Source: Asterella californica (Eukaryota; Streptophyta; Marchantiopsida; Marchantiales; Aytoniaceae). Taken from it: a DNA stretch of 64,000 nt. The stretch is taken from NCBI GenBank assembly GCA_036924285.1, contig JAYKYS010000005.1, forward strand, positions 2,542,001-2,606,000. The letters run 5' to 3'. The first letter of the stretch is position 1, and the number at the start of each line of letters is the position of its first letter. The translations under genes were made by a program, and so were the position numbers. The notes under the pieces were generated by a model. That model worked only from the letters and a program-made list of their open reading frames with translations. It searched no databases and was not told where the DNA came from. Below are positions 30,614 to 41,547 of this stretch, piece by piece.

Positions 30614-33600
30614 TCAAGACTCTTCAGCTTCGGCTTCAAACTCATCTTCAACCTGCATTGAGTCTTCAGCTTCATCCTCAGTAAGCTCTGCAATGTTCTG
30701 GTCCTCCCCTCTCCTTCTAAAGAGCTTGATTCTCTTCCCTGCGACTGGTATCTTGAGCACTGTCACCATCTAACTCTCTCAAAGAGTATGTGGCATTATC
30801 ATAAACTTCTAACACCACATAAGGTCCGAACCATCTCTTGGAGTGCTATGCTGATTATCAAGACTACTATCATAGACTAACACCCAATCACCTTCTTTAA
30901 TTGGTTTGGGTCGTAATCTATGCGTTCTATCAAATCTGCCTTTGTTCTCTCTCTAGCAGTCTTCAACCTTTCCACAGCTTTGGCAACATCCTCAGGTCTC
31001 CGTTCTAACTGCTGGATCCTTAATGCAAGAAGATCCTCCGTACTTCTACCATCTTCCCATGGCAAAACATTCCAAGTAGGCACAACCTCCTCAATCGGCA
31101 TCACAGGTTTTTGTCCTAGTATCAACTCTGCTGGCATGTAACATGTAACGGTACTATGAGTTGTACGATTTGCCCATAAAGCAAATGATAGCAGTCTAGG
31201 CCATTCACGGATCTTACCCTTGCAAGCTTTTACCAAAGCTTTGATGATTGACGGATGACCTCGTTCGCTCTTGCCATTCCCTTCAGGATTGTAAGCAGTG
31301 GTTAATGCCAGCTTGATTCCCAATCGCTTGAAGAACTCAACTGCTTCTTGTGAATCCAGCTCACCCCTATCTGCAGTGATCTTTCCCACACACCCATACC
31401 TACAAATAACATCTTCAAGTAGAAAGCGGCAGACACTAGCAGTGGTCTTCGTCCTCAGGGCACGGCCTTCGACTTGGTTAGATAGATCTTCTCTAGCCAA
31501 GACTAGATACCTCATTTGTCCAAGTCCAAATGGCATAGTTACCAGATCAACTACCCATTTGTAATGAATGGCTAAAGGATAAGTAGGATGCAATCCATCA
31601 CGATGACGTACGTTGGAATACATCTGGCAGGGTATACAGGATGAAACAAACTGTACTACATCCTTATACATACCCTTCCACCAATACTTCTCCTTCATCT
31701 TGGCAAATGTTGCCCAAACTCCTCTATGACCGGCCCATAGACTCTCATGAAACTCCTTGATCAGCTGCTGCTGCAATCCCAAGTCACATACCACCCGTTG
31801 CGGTATACCTCCTTGTAGCTTAGGGCGCTTCCATAGATGTCCTCCATGTAAAAAGTAACCATAAGCTATTCTACGGATCCTCTTGAAATCTGCATCAGAC
31901 CAGCCTTCTTGCCTTTCCAGTGAACTCAAATAGCGCCCAAGATCCAACCACTCGCCATCATACACAGTTTCCTCAAAAAACTCCAACGAGGCTGCAAAAC
32001 AGCTTCTATCCCTTCTAGCAAGAGCACTAGAATAGAACTCTGTTCCCACATCCTCCTGATCATCTATCATTTCTTTCTCATCGTAATATCTAGCCCTTGA
32101 TAACATATCTGCCGCAGGATTGTCTTTTCCTGCAATATGTCTAAACTCTGGGTTCAAGGACTTGATATATGCTATCCACCTCAACATAGCAATATCTGGA
32201 GTTGTACAGCTAGTGATCATTCCCAAGAGAGGTAAGCAATCTGTCTCCACAACCACAGGTGCTCCTATCAAGTATTCCTTATCACTCTTCATCGCAGTAA
32301 CTACTCCCCATAGCTCTCTCTTGACCTGAGGGTAGTCTCTCTGCCGTGAACTTAAGACCTTAGCACCAAAACGCACCACATATCTATTTCCATCCTTATC
32401 ATCTTGTCCTATAGCCCACCCAATGCCAATAGGACTAGTATCAACAGTAAGAATAACAGGTCTGCCCAACTCATATGTTATCTTCTGTAGAGTTGGTGGT
32501 GAAGACAACAGATCCTTCAACTTCTTCATAGACTCGCTTTGCTCCTCTTGCCACTGAAATCTCTGCCCCTTCCTCAGCAACTTGTACAACGGATCTGCTA
32601 CATGTGCAAAGTGTGGAATCCATATATGATAAAACACACATGCACCTAGAAACCTTCTCACATCAATAACCGATCCACATGTCTCCTTCATCCTTCGGAT
32701 GGCATCAACCTTGTTTGGACAAGGTTTCCGACCATAAGATCCACACAGATGTCCCACTATTAACACCTCATGTTCTCCAAATACAGACTTTGCTCCTGAT
32801 AAAGTCAAATGAACCTCCTCCAGTCGACTCAATATCTTATCACAGTCGGCTATGTGATCTGCAACAAACTTACGGCACCCCCTCTGATCCATTACCTCAT
32901 TCTTCTCCTCCTCAGCACATCCTTTGATCGGCACATCATCAAGGAATGGCATAGTTTTTTCAGGAATGAAATCCCTCAAAACTTTATTCATGCCATTCAT
33001 CATATGTGCTACAGAATTGGTAGCACCTTGTGACAAGGTGCACATCCTTAGTAACCCCAAAGGTGTCCTCATTGTAGTCAAGTCTCTACTCTCAGAGGAT
33101 AACTGAAACTGATCGTAACCTGAATATAAGTCTCCCATTGAATAGATAGCACGACCAGCAAAAGCCTCTGCAAACTCGTCTACAATAGGTCCTATACCCA
33201 TATTCCTGATAGTCACCTTGTTAACTGGCTGCATATCTTGAATAAATCTCAAAGCTCCACTCTTCTTCGGAACAGTAAACCATCTGCTAGAGTAGGGAGC
33301 TATAGATGGTTCCAAGATACCCATCCTAATCCTCTCATTGAGCAAGTCTATCAGCTTTGGTAGATGAGCTCTAGGTACAGGGATAAGACGTAGATTCCAA
33401 GGCACATGCGGTATAGTAAAGATTACCATAGGTGCAACTACACTTGGATCTACACATCCTACTTCATGTGACTCAAACGCAAACGCCTTACCATGCCTAG
33501 ATAGCATCTCCCTGAAGCTCTTCTTCTCTTGCTTAGTAAGAAATCCATCACCTCCAATCCTCAGCTCCTTCAGTGTTGTCTCTGTGAACTGGTGCCCAAT

Positions 33601-34113
33601 TCTTCTCGGTCCTCGGAGCGTCGGTTCTCGTGCAGCTTGCTCCATCTTCTGATTGTAATCGAGTGGTAAAGGCAAAGCCACTGGTTTGACTTTCTTTGCC
33701 ACTGACTTGTACTTGGTCTCCACATACACCTCTTGTCGGTCTATAAACTTATCAATAACATCATAAAGCTCCTTGGAGCTCACTCTCACCACTCTATCTA
33801 CATCATCTGTAGAGCTTTCTAATATAGATTTCAACTCCCCTATAGTATCTATCAAATACTGCTCTTCAAACACTCTAGATATGTATTCATCTCCTGCTAA
33901 CTCTCCACTATCCCACAAAGACTGCTGTACATACTTCACATGTTGCCTCTCAAACCTCTTCAGATTCTCAACCTTCCTATAACATACTGATCCACATGAC
34001 GTCAATCCCAAGAAGCTAGTGGATAAAGCTTCCTGCTTTACTGGATTAGGCGAGAATCCTATCTCTACTGTACCGTTGAAGTCTCGCTCTTCAATGGTAC
34101 TCTGCCAAAACCC
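30614..34113 (-). pseudogene. Pol of element C: RT, RNase H, integrase (frameshifted near the end)
   Basis: It is nearly identical to the pol of element B: RT with MPFLDDVPIKG, RNase H with LTVDTSPIGIGWA, integrase with HESLWAGHRG, VVDLVTMP, TADRGELD and GKSERGH. The open frame is kept from the frameshift site to about 30945. There a run of three A has become two (AGAACAAAGG versus AGAAACAAAGG in B). A further 13-bp deletion near 30842 removes part of the GPY-module lead. The RT to integrase core is intact, but the integrase C-terminus is lost. Serine replaces proline or similar at a few sites, for example GHPSIIKAL versus GHPPIIKAL. Confidence 0.92.
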
Positions 34114-36438
34114 CTAGACTCTCTAAACTCCTGAGTAATCTTAGGTAGTGGACGGTCTCTCAAGCTATCACGATTCCTCTCATGTTCTGCAGCAACAGTA
34201 AAAAAACTGAACAGCTCTTTTGCCGTCTCTACTACGTATCCTAGCATAGGCTGAACCATCATCCATAACTCGTGTCTCCATTCTAACAGCAGTAATGTAA
34301 GGCTGCCCTAGAATGATAGGATAGGTTGACATGTCTTGCACAAAGAAATTCTGAACATCACTGATGTCACCCACAGTTACCTTGATGTTGGGGCAAGCAC
34401 CATAGAGTTCTCCTCTCTGGTTATTGGCAGCGTGGATAAGCCATCCATGGTCGGTGTCTATGGGCCACCTCCCACGCTTGTACAGCTCCTTAGACATCAG
34501 ATTAATCTCTGAGCCGTGATCAATCAATGCCACCACAGGTTCCTCTAGATCTCCCAGCTTCACTAAGGTCTCTGTGGTTGCTCTCGCCCAATGGTTGTGA
34601 GAATAATGGCTCTTCTGCGATGCTTCCACCTCATCTTCAAACCTCACGTGCTGATCTGATCTTCCCTCTGATACTTGAGAGCAGTAACCAGCAATCTCAT
34701 CTTCCTCATCCTCCGACAGTTTGGTCCCTAGAGCGTTAAGCGTAGCTGCTTCACCCAAAATCTGACGTTTCCTCTTGATGATATCTATGATAACCTCATG
34801 GAACTCACGCTTTGCAATCCCAAGAATCTCACCCAAAGTAAACTCAACTTTCCCATTCAAGATACGGTTCTCTAACACCTGCTTCAAGTCTGTAGCAATC
34901 TCAATGTCAGACTGAAGTTTGTATGCAGGCATCTTACCCTTCTCCTTGCTTCTCTCCTTCTCCTTTGGTGTTGTAGATGGTAGATCCTCCATAGTCTCCT
35001 CCCGAGTAGGTGTTGTCTCCTGCCTTGCATCTGGTCTAGCCCTTTCACTCCTTGTAGCAGGTCGTTTGGCTGTAGAAGCCTCACCTGCATCCTCCCTCCT
35101 GCGTTTTTCTTCTAGTAGAGCTTCATGCTGACTTCTTGCAACATAAGCATGCACTGACATAGTATCCACAGGGTCATTCCATCCTGTAATTTCTCTAATT
35201 GAGTTGCCAACCCTTCGTAGCACATCCTTGTCTAGCTCTGTTCTAGCTACGGACCGCACTACATCTGACCACAACCCAGTAGTCCCTTTCTCTCTCTCCA
35301 TTTCCACTTTCACTCCACACGTAACAGCATTCACAAGAGAAACAGCATGTGATGATGATATATCATTCACAAGTCTCTTCATACCACCCTTGCCAAAGTT
35401 GGTTCCCAGCATCATCCCAGTCTCTCTCAAATGGATCTTACCATCTTTGAAGAAGATAAGATCCTTCCTCAATGCATCTGAAAACTCTCCACAATCTCTT
35501 CTTACATGGTCTAGGCTATCGCACCATATACAACGATGAACAAAGCCTTCCCTCATCTGAGGTCTCTGCATAGCAGGCTGTACATTCTGCTCCTTCTCTT
35601 CTAACCTAGTGAGCTTAAGCTTAAGCTCCTTCATACCCTTAATCAACTCATCAAGCGGTGAGTCTTCCTCTCTAGCAATTACCAAAGCAGGCTTAGTAGG
35701 CAACTGCTTGACAGGAATTATCAGAGGTGCTGCTTCACTTACCACCACCTTGTCCCTTCTTCTCTGTCTCTTGGTCAGCAAAGAGACAGCCTCTTCAACC
35801 TCCTTCCAATCAGTCTTCAATCCTCTCTCCTCACTCTTGTCTTCCAGCAACAGCTCAAGCTTCTCCTGAATAGTCACGTCCGCTGCTTGTAGGAAAAGCT
35901 CGGTCTTCTCAACCTCTAGTATAAGCTTCTCTGTCCTAGAAAGCTGAGCATATTGACGATCAAACTCCCTTAACAACTCATTTACAGACAAACCTTTGTT
36001 AGGCTTCACCACCCACTCCAAGAATGTTCTCTTGGTCACCCTCTCTGAGTCTTCAGTGTAGTACTCCTCCTTCAAAGCTCGCATAAAGCTCTCCCAACTC
36101 TGTCCTTGCTGCTGCTTGAGCTCCTTCACACGCCCACGAATCTCAGGGACAACAGCAAGTTCAAAGTTCTCCATCATCTCCTTCTCAGGTACCTTGTTCA
36201 CCTCCATCTCCCTAGCATAGTATCGCACATACTTGGAAAGATCTGTACCCTTCAACTGGTCCATCTGATGCACCACAGATTGCAACGCCTTGGTTGCTAA
36301 TACCTCCTTCCTCTCTGTGCTCTGCTGCTGCTGCATAAACATGGAAAAAGCTTGGAACATCTTCATCGTAGCAGCATCCAACTGAACAGGTTGCTGAGCA
36401 GCAGCAGCAGCTCCACTTGATGATCCTTGGTTGGCCAT
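34065..36438 (-). pseudogene. Gag-protease of element C (one late frameshift)
   Basis: ATG at 36438 (MANQGSSSGA). The frame is open for about 745 codons and carries the Gln-rich N-terminus, capsid-like helical region, CX2CX4HX4C zinc knuckle (CIWCDSLDHVRRDC), and protease motif LIDHGSEINLMS. Near 34201 a run of seven T (minus strand) replaces TTTTTG of element B and shifts the frame, giving QFFYCCCRT and a premature end. The original end is readable in another frame to 34065. The shift lies upstream of the frameshift site, so gag-pol could not be made normally from this copy. Confidence 0.92.
34070..34113 (-). promoter_or_regulatory. -1 frameshift site of element C
   Basis: On the minus strand the slippery GGGTTTT lies at 34113-34107, the 6-nt spacer at 34106-34101, and the stem arms at 34100-34089 and 34081-34070 with the loop between. 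All 44 positions equal those of element B. Confidence 0.85.
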
Positions 36439-36486
36439 GATATCTGATCCTGTAACACTCTCAAGAAAACTCCCACCCTAGGTGTT

Positions 36487-36503
36487 TCACGTCGAGTTCA
36501 CCA
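36487..36503 (-). other. Primer binding site of element C
   Basis: On the minus strand it reads TGGTGAACTCGACGTGA, one change from the element B site (C to T). It lies 11 bp from the LTR. Confidence 0.7.
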
Positions 36504-36514
36504 AAAAGAGAGTA

Positions 36515-37797
36515 TGTCGGAGTGTAATCCGTCTACCTAGGAAAGCACCGGGCTTCTGGCTGTGGTTGTTCACTCAAGAGGTTGGCTTTCAGGTCACAAT
36601 AGGGCTATAAACACTCACACAGATGTGTAAGATCTAGTAATATACCCAGAAGGCGAAATTCAGGTCTAGCTGGCAGTAATAAGATTCGGCGGTGAACTTT
36701 GACACTAACGGAGAGGAAAACTATGAAGGTTTAGACCTCTAAATTTCCCCTACATGCAAATGAGGTACTACTGAACTCACAGACGAAATTTCAGCCTGAG
36801 ATCAAATTCTGACACGGAGATATGAACAGAAAAGTTTTGAGCAAGAAAACTACGGCAATTTCTGGTACCTAGCTGGCTATTTCAACCTATAACAGGAGTT
36901 TGGCTCGATCAATTTCGAAGTTTCTTACAGGATTTGCAGTCTAGAGGGTGCTGAACATCCCTGTGAAGTTGGGACTCCTGAATGTACACAGAACTGTAGA
37001 TCTCCTCCTCTGAAGTCGCTGCTCTAGATTAAGAGCTTTTCAGACCCCCTCAGCTTCAGCGGCCGCCCTGAATTACTCAGTTGCTCAATCGATATGAAAC
37101 GTTTTGTGAAATCGTAGCCCTGCTGGCGGAGAACACAACCTCGAAGTTTTGAAGCAATTTCCTCAAATCTGCTGCGAGTGACACTGAAAACCCTAAATCC
37201 AACCAAAATGATTCAATTCTAGCACAATCCGAACTTCAATTGCTCATAACTCCGTCTTTATTGACTCAAATCGATCGAAATTTTCACTGGAAGTGCTTGG
37301 CATGACGAGACCTCTCTCCCTGTGCTCTCAGATTTCGAAGATCCCCCACCAAATGCTCGAACTCCACTCTAGAGCTCTGTTTCTAAATTTAGAGTTTAAC
37401 AAAAGACAAAAACGGACCAATGGGAGTTCATAGCTCCACTTGGTTGTCCTTTAGTACCCTAAACCACGTGGCAACTTAGTTTTACTCATAGGCTACCACG
37501 TCAAGCCCCCCTAGAGTGCCAGCGTAAAACTTAAATTACTTAAAACGACACGCAGCCCCGAAAAATAACTTAAATCAGCTAGAAAGCGTGCATGGGCGAC
37601 ACGCAAATACAACCCATGAGCTTAAGCCCTATCAACATGGTAATCAACCTACTAAGACTCAAAATAGTGTTAACACCGTATGCAAAGGTGTCAAACATAT
37701 ACATAAACGACTAGAAGTAATATAAGCTAACTTCTAGAACTACTAAACTCAAGCGTCGGAGTAGAAATATAACATGTAGCCGCCAAGTAGCGCGACA
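36515..37797 (-). repeat. 5' LTR of element C
   Basis: 1283 bp, bounded by TGTCGGAG and AGCGCGACA on the plus strand. It is followed by the target duplication CCGA and element G DNA. Confidence 0.93.
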
Positions 37798-37984
37798 CCG
37801 AGTGACCTGTCTTAACAGGTACATGGTTATGCAGAGGCAATGCTGCCCAGAACTCCTCTAGAATACCCTGGTCTGCGAGGTCACAATCCCACGTGAAGAA
37901 GTCGAGGCCCAACTCCTTGGTGTAAGGTCTGACCTCGGACAACTCTACCGGCGGTAACATCAACCCTCGAGGATGCATCGACAT
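37798..37984 (-). pseudogene. Element G gag-like protein, N-terminal fragment
   Basis: Starting at the ATG complement at 37984, the protein reads MSMHPRG, then LSEVRPYTKELGLDFFTWD and ILEEFWAALPLHNH. This aligns with DFSPYRERLEEMGLAFLLEN and the following DLLQEI region of the element F protein. It is cut at PVKTGHS by element C. The remaining codons to 37727 are LTR sequence of C, not gag. The homology to F is moderate but the order and spacing agree. Confidence 0.55.
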
Positions 37985-39706
37985 GTTTTAGCTTCTGTAA
38001 CACTAAACCACATATACTTGCTGTGAGCCTAAGACTCAGTCCTTATCAGGTCCTCAGAGTCCAACTTCCACTCTCAGAAGACGAATGTAGTCTTTCCAGA
38101 AGACAACTATTTTGTCTTGCGGGATTTTAACAGTGCTTCTTAAGTACCTCTCGTCTTCCGAGCTATACCTAAGCAATCCTAACTAAGCAAGGCATCGCAT
38201 GGATTCCTAAGAAGACAATCCACCTTGCAATTTATCCTACTTCCTAATAGAAGATGAGAAGATACGTGAGAAGCTAAGTCTACGGAAGATTCAGAAGAAG
38301 GATGAGGACTCCTACGGTGACAGTGGCTTCCAAGAAGACTCACGGGACAGCTTCTAGTGATTTGACGTACTCAGAAGACTTCCTGAAACGAGGCTTCCCA
38401 TCATTGGTCTCACCTGTCTTCGTCTTCCGACACACAATCTAACCTCCCAACAAACACGGAACATTCGCACTGTACTTTTCCGACTCCTCACATCTCATAC
38501 ATTCTCAAAAGAAGCTTGCTGCATGACTAGAAGACATGACCCTTGACCATTCTCTCCAGATTTTGCCAGCAAGGTTTCTCACAACTCTCTCCTAAATTCG
38601 GGAAGAAGAAGGAACATGCTGCTATGGGTCATACAGAAGAGACCCGTAAAGGACCCTCACATCTTCTCGTGCATTCTGCCAACCTTTCTAATCTTGTAGT
38701 CTCCCCAAGAAGATGTGGATTTGAGAAGTCAAGAAGATTGAGAGGCACAGGCCTGGTTCTCAGTTTCCTGCTTCTCGAAACAACAATCAACTCTCAAGCT
38801 CACTTTGGATTCGTATCAAGCTTCTCTCAACACAAAGTCTAATCCAATTCAATCTACTTGATACGAATTACAAACAATCGTCTTCCAAAGATGTTTAGAC
38901 ATTCAGAAGCATCTTTTATCCACAAATTCTGAAACAGAAGCGCAGTAGGATAAGGAAATTGATAGTCAGACTATCAAATTTTGGAATGAGAAGCAGGGAA
39001 GCTCAAATTCAACTCGGGAAGAAGTGGGAAGATGGTTGACAAAATTTGGATAGCGCTTCAGCGTCCAATTTTCTCAAGAGAAATTCAGTGTAGGAAAAAA
39101 CGATCGATGTGCTTCCTGCAAACAATCGGGATTGCGCGAGAGACATCAATTCAGAGGACAAAAGCGATGGGAAAGAAGAAAGAACATGAGAAGAACCTCA
39201 GTATTGCTTCTGATTGCGCTTCTGGTTACTACTTCAGTCTTCTACGCACTGCCGCTCTTCAATTCCGCCTCCAATGTTGTACCACGATCCTACTTCTATC
39301 TTCAATATACACCTAGCTGCTTCCGCAATCGAGCTCGCTACTGTGCTCCGAAGCTTCTCTCCAATTTCCTACTCGACCCTCGATTTCTGATCTTCTTATC
39401 CTCGGGGATTCCTCACTTTCCCAACTCGAGTGCGCTTCTTGGCTGGAAGACGCCTGCTCTTACTTTCTCTCTCTCTTTCTAATTCGCTCTTTCTCGCTTT
39501 CAATGCCTTCTTTGATTCCTAATGTGCAGTCTATTCTCAATGCGTAGTCGATTCCCGATGCGAGAAGCAGCAAGGGAGTCTGTGCTAATACGCCTCCAGC
39601 TCCATATCTTCTCTTGCGTGATTAGATAAATGGAGTTCGATTACCTCGACCTATCTATTACTACGATAACTACTCGATAGGTACACTTAGGTAAGTGGCG
39701 CTGTCG
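37985..39706 (-). other. 5' region of element G, non-coding
   Basis: AGAAG/CTTCT words are dense until about 39560. Small ORFs (for example plus 38543-38842 and 39032-39482) have no recognisable domains, and their composition just follows the motif. No promoter could be assigned. The family-3 LTR begins at about 39707. Confidence 0.4.
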
Positions 39707-40735
39707 TGTCGGATGTCAGTTTTGTGTGAAGGATGTCCAAGAAAATGCGAGGTTCCTGGCTGTGGAGATGTAGTGTGCTGAATAGAGAACAAGAAAGAGA
39801 AACATAAGCACGAAAATGAACGTCGCTATATATATCAACTCTCAATGCATATACACTGCCGGTTCTTTCTTCTAAGAACTCAAGATTGAAAAACAGACCA
39901 AAGCGGTATGTACTCTGCTTCAAAACCCTCTACAACGAGTCTCTAAATCTCAGCCTAGACCCAAAACTATCGAAGTGTAGCTCAAAGCAAGAGAAACATT
40001 CTTTTGCTAATAAAAAGAGCTGCGTCAGTATCACACGATTCAAACCCAAGTCTAAACAACGTTCATGTACAAGCTCTTAGCTAAAGCTAGCTATCACAAG
40101 CTGTGCATAACCAACTAGAACTCCAACAAACTAAAAAAGGTGAAAATCGTAGCGAAGGAACCAAAAAAGGTCTATATGAGAACTTTCTCCTTTCGCCAAA
40201 CGATCTTCAGATGTCGATAAGGTCTACTTCCCTGACTCCATTGGTCCAAGAAACCTTCAGATCCGACTCCCAACAGCCGAGATATCATCGATTTTCGGTC
40301 GCAGATGATTGAACCTTCAAAAACTCCTTCCTACGGCTTAAAACCGCACATACCGCCCAAACGGATCGTTTGATCCGATATCCGTCTTCTCTGGTAGGTA
40401 GATCTAGTTACCTTGAACCCAACGAGACTCCAAACAAGCCGTTTTGAGTTTCTCTCGCAAAATTACGCAAGAATTTTGGTCACAGGATGCAAAAAACTGA
40501 CGTAAATAGACTCCCTACGGCTCAAACTCGCTCACCACATCCAAACCAACAATCCAATCCACGTACGGTCTTCTCCTATGCGTAGATGAAGACTTCCTGA
40601 TCACGTAGGCACCAAGAACGAAGAACTTGGCTCACCGATCGCGAAGAACAATCCAATTACATGTCGCATGCGGTGAAAAACCTGATGCAAGCGCTTCTCT
40701 GCGAGCTAATTTCACTCAGAACTCCCAAACCGCCC
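39707..40735 (-). mobile_element. Family-3 LTR, minus orientation, right-hand end (split by element E; rest at 48430-49090)
   Basis: Read on the minus strand it matches 10067-11529 and 49097-50314. Its outer end on the plus strand is TGTCGGATG at 39707. The other half lies at 48430-49090, including two of the 157-bp repeats. Joining the halves with one copy of the 4-bp duplication restores the alignment with the uninterrupted copy at about 10490-10520. Confidence 0.8.
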
Positions 40736-41534
40736 TGTAAGCCGGCCTGTCTCTCACCCAGGGGTACCTCAGATGACTAGGATTACTAGTGCATCTTAAT
40801 TACAAAGATTCTATCATACCCATGCTCACTTCACTCAACACTCTGACCCGTATGGTCACATCGGTCCATCTAATAGCGTTCCTGCAAACAAGTTCTAACC
40901 CCGCCCTCCACATTGCATCACATAGTACTCAAGGACTCCCAAGGTCTCCAATGCTCACTTTACTTATAGACAGGAAAATGAGAGTGTCTTCCACCTTCTC
41001 AACTCCTCCTTATATACTCTACAACTTCTTACCGTGGTAACTTTCACTAAGTTACGTTACCTCATGGTAAGTGCGCAATCCAAAATAGTAAAACTTCTAA
41101 AGGCTACTAAGACTTAAGAATAGCACACACATTACTTGTTCTACTTTACTAAAGTAAGAGATTCTCCTACTTTAGCTTTTGTAAAGTGTTAACTTTCCAC
41201 GCTATCCAGTCGAAAGACGACAACACACTAATACGTCTTTTGAGGAGCATCTTTAGATCTTTGTGCATGACTTTTCATCATGCATCCAATCAGCGATGGT
41301 CAACAAAGTCACATACTTTTGGAAAGCATATTTAGAGCTCTGCACTTGTCATATAGTGCCATAGTGGAACCTCTAATAGTTTCCTCAACTTAGTTATAAC
41401 TATCTCAGCTAGTTATGACTACTTTTGATCACTCTAAATTTAGATCTTCAAACTAGAGTAACCTTTAAGATAGTCATACCTAATGAAATGTATATAAGCA
41501 TACACACAAATAATGGGATACTTGTGGTGTGACA
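40736..41534 (-). repeat. 3' LTR of element E
   Basis: It reads TGTAAGCCGG...GTGGTGTGACA on the plus strand. It is 799 bp, the same as the other LTR. The small ORF 40789-41040 is repeated in both LTRs and is not a gene candidate. Confidence 0.94.
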
Positions 41535-41547
41535 TTTACCCCCAGAC
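41535..41547 (-). other. Polypurine tract of element E
   Basis: On the minus strand, AGTCTGGGGGTAAA precedes TGTCACAC of the LTR and overlaps the neighbourhood of the pol stop codon (41548-41550). Confidence 0.75.

Larger units (their letters stand above)
29285..37797 (-). mobile_element. Element C: Ty3/gypsy element, second copy of family 2 (minus)
   Basis: It has the same structure as element B in opposite orientation. LTRs lie at 36515-37797 (5') and 29285-30567 (3'), with target duplication CCGA at 29281-29284 and 37798-37801. The two LTRs differ at only a few visible sites. Gag is one base too long near 34201 and pol carries a one-base deletion near 30945 and a 13-bp deletion near 30842, so this copy is defective in places where B is intact. 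Confidence 0.93.
25740..39560 (-). mobile_element. Element G: AGAAG/CTTCT-saturated relative of element F, split by element C
   Basis: The 5-mers AGAAG and CTTCT are strongly enriched across 25740-29284 and 37798-39560, often as CAGAAGAC or GTCTTCTG. In 38041-38400 I count about 12 where under 1 is expected. Decayed coding on the minus strand resembles the element F protein: an N-terminal domain (37984-37798), a Ser/Asp-rich segment and a coiled coil (27950-27492). Element C sits inside the N-terminal coding region with a 4-bp duplication CCGA. No pol was seen. 25740-27491 and 37985-39560 have no readable gene. Confidence 0.6.

Noticed and set aside
38543..39482. Three plus-strand ORFs in the element G 5' region
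   Set aside because: Their sequence follows the AGAAG/CTTCT bias and shows no domain. Homology with element F places coding on the minus strand.
40789..41040. 83-codon ORF present in both element E LTRs
   Set aside because: The LTRs are almost identical, so conservation carries no information. Composition shows nothing protein-like.
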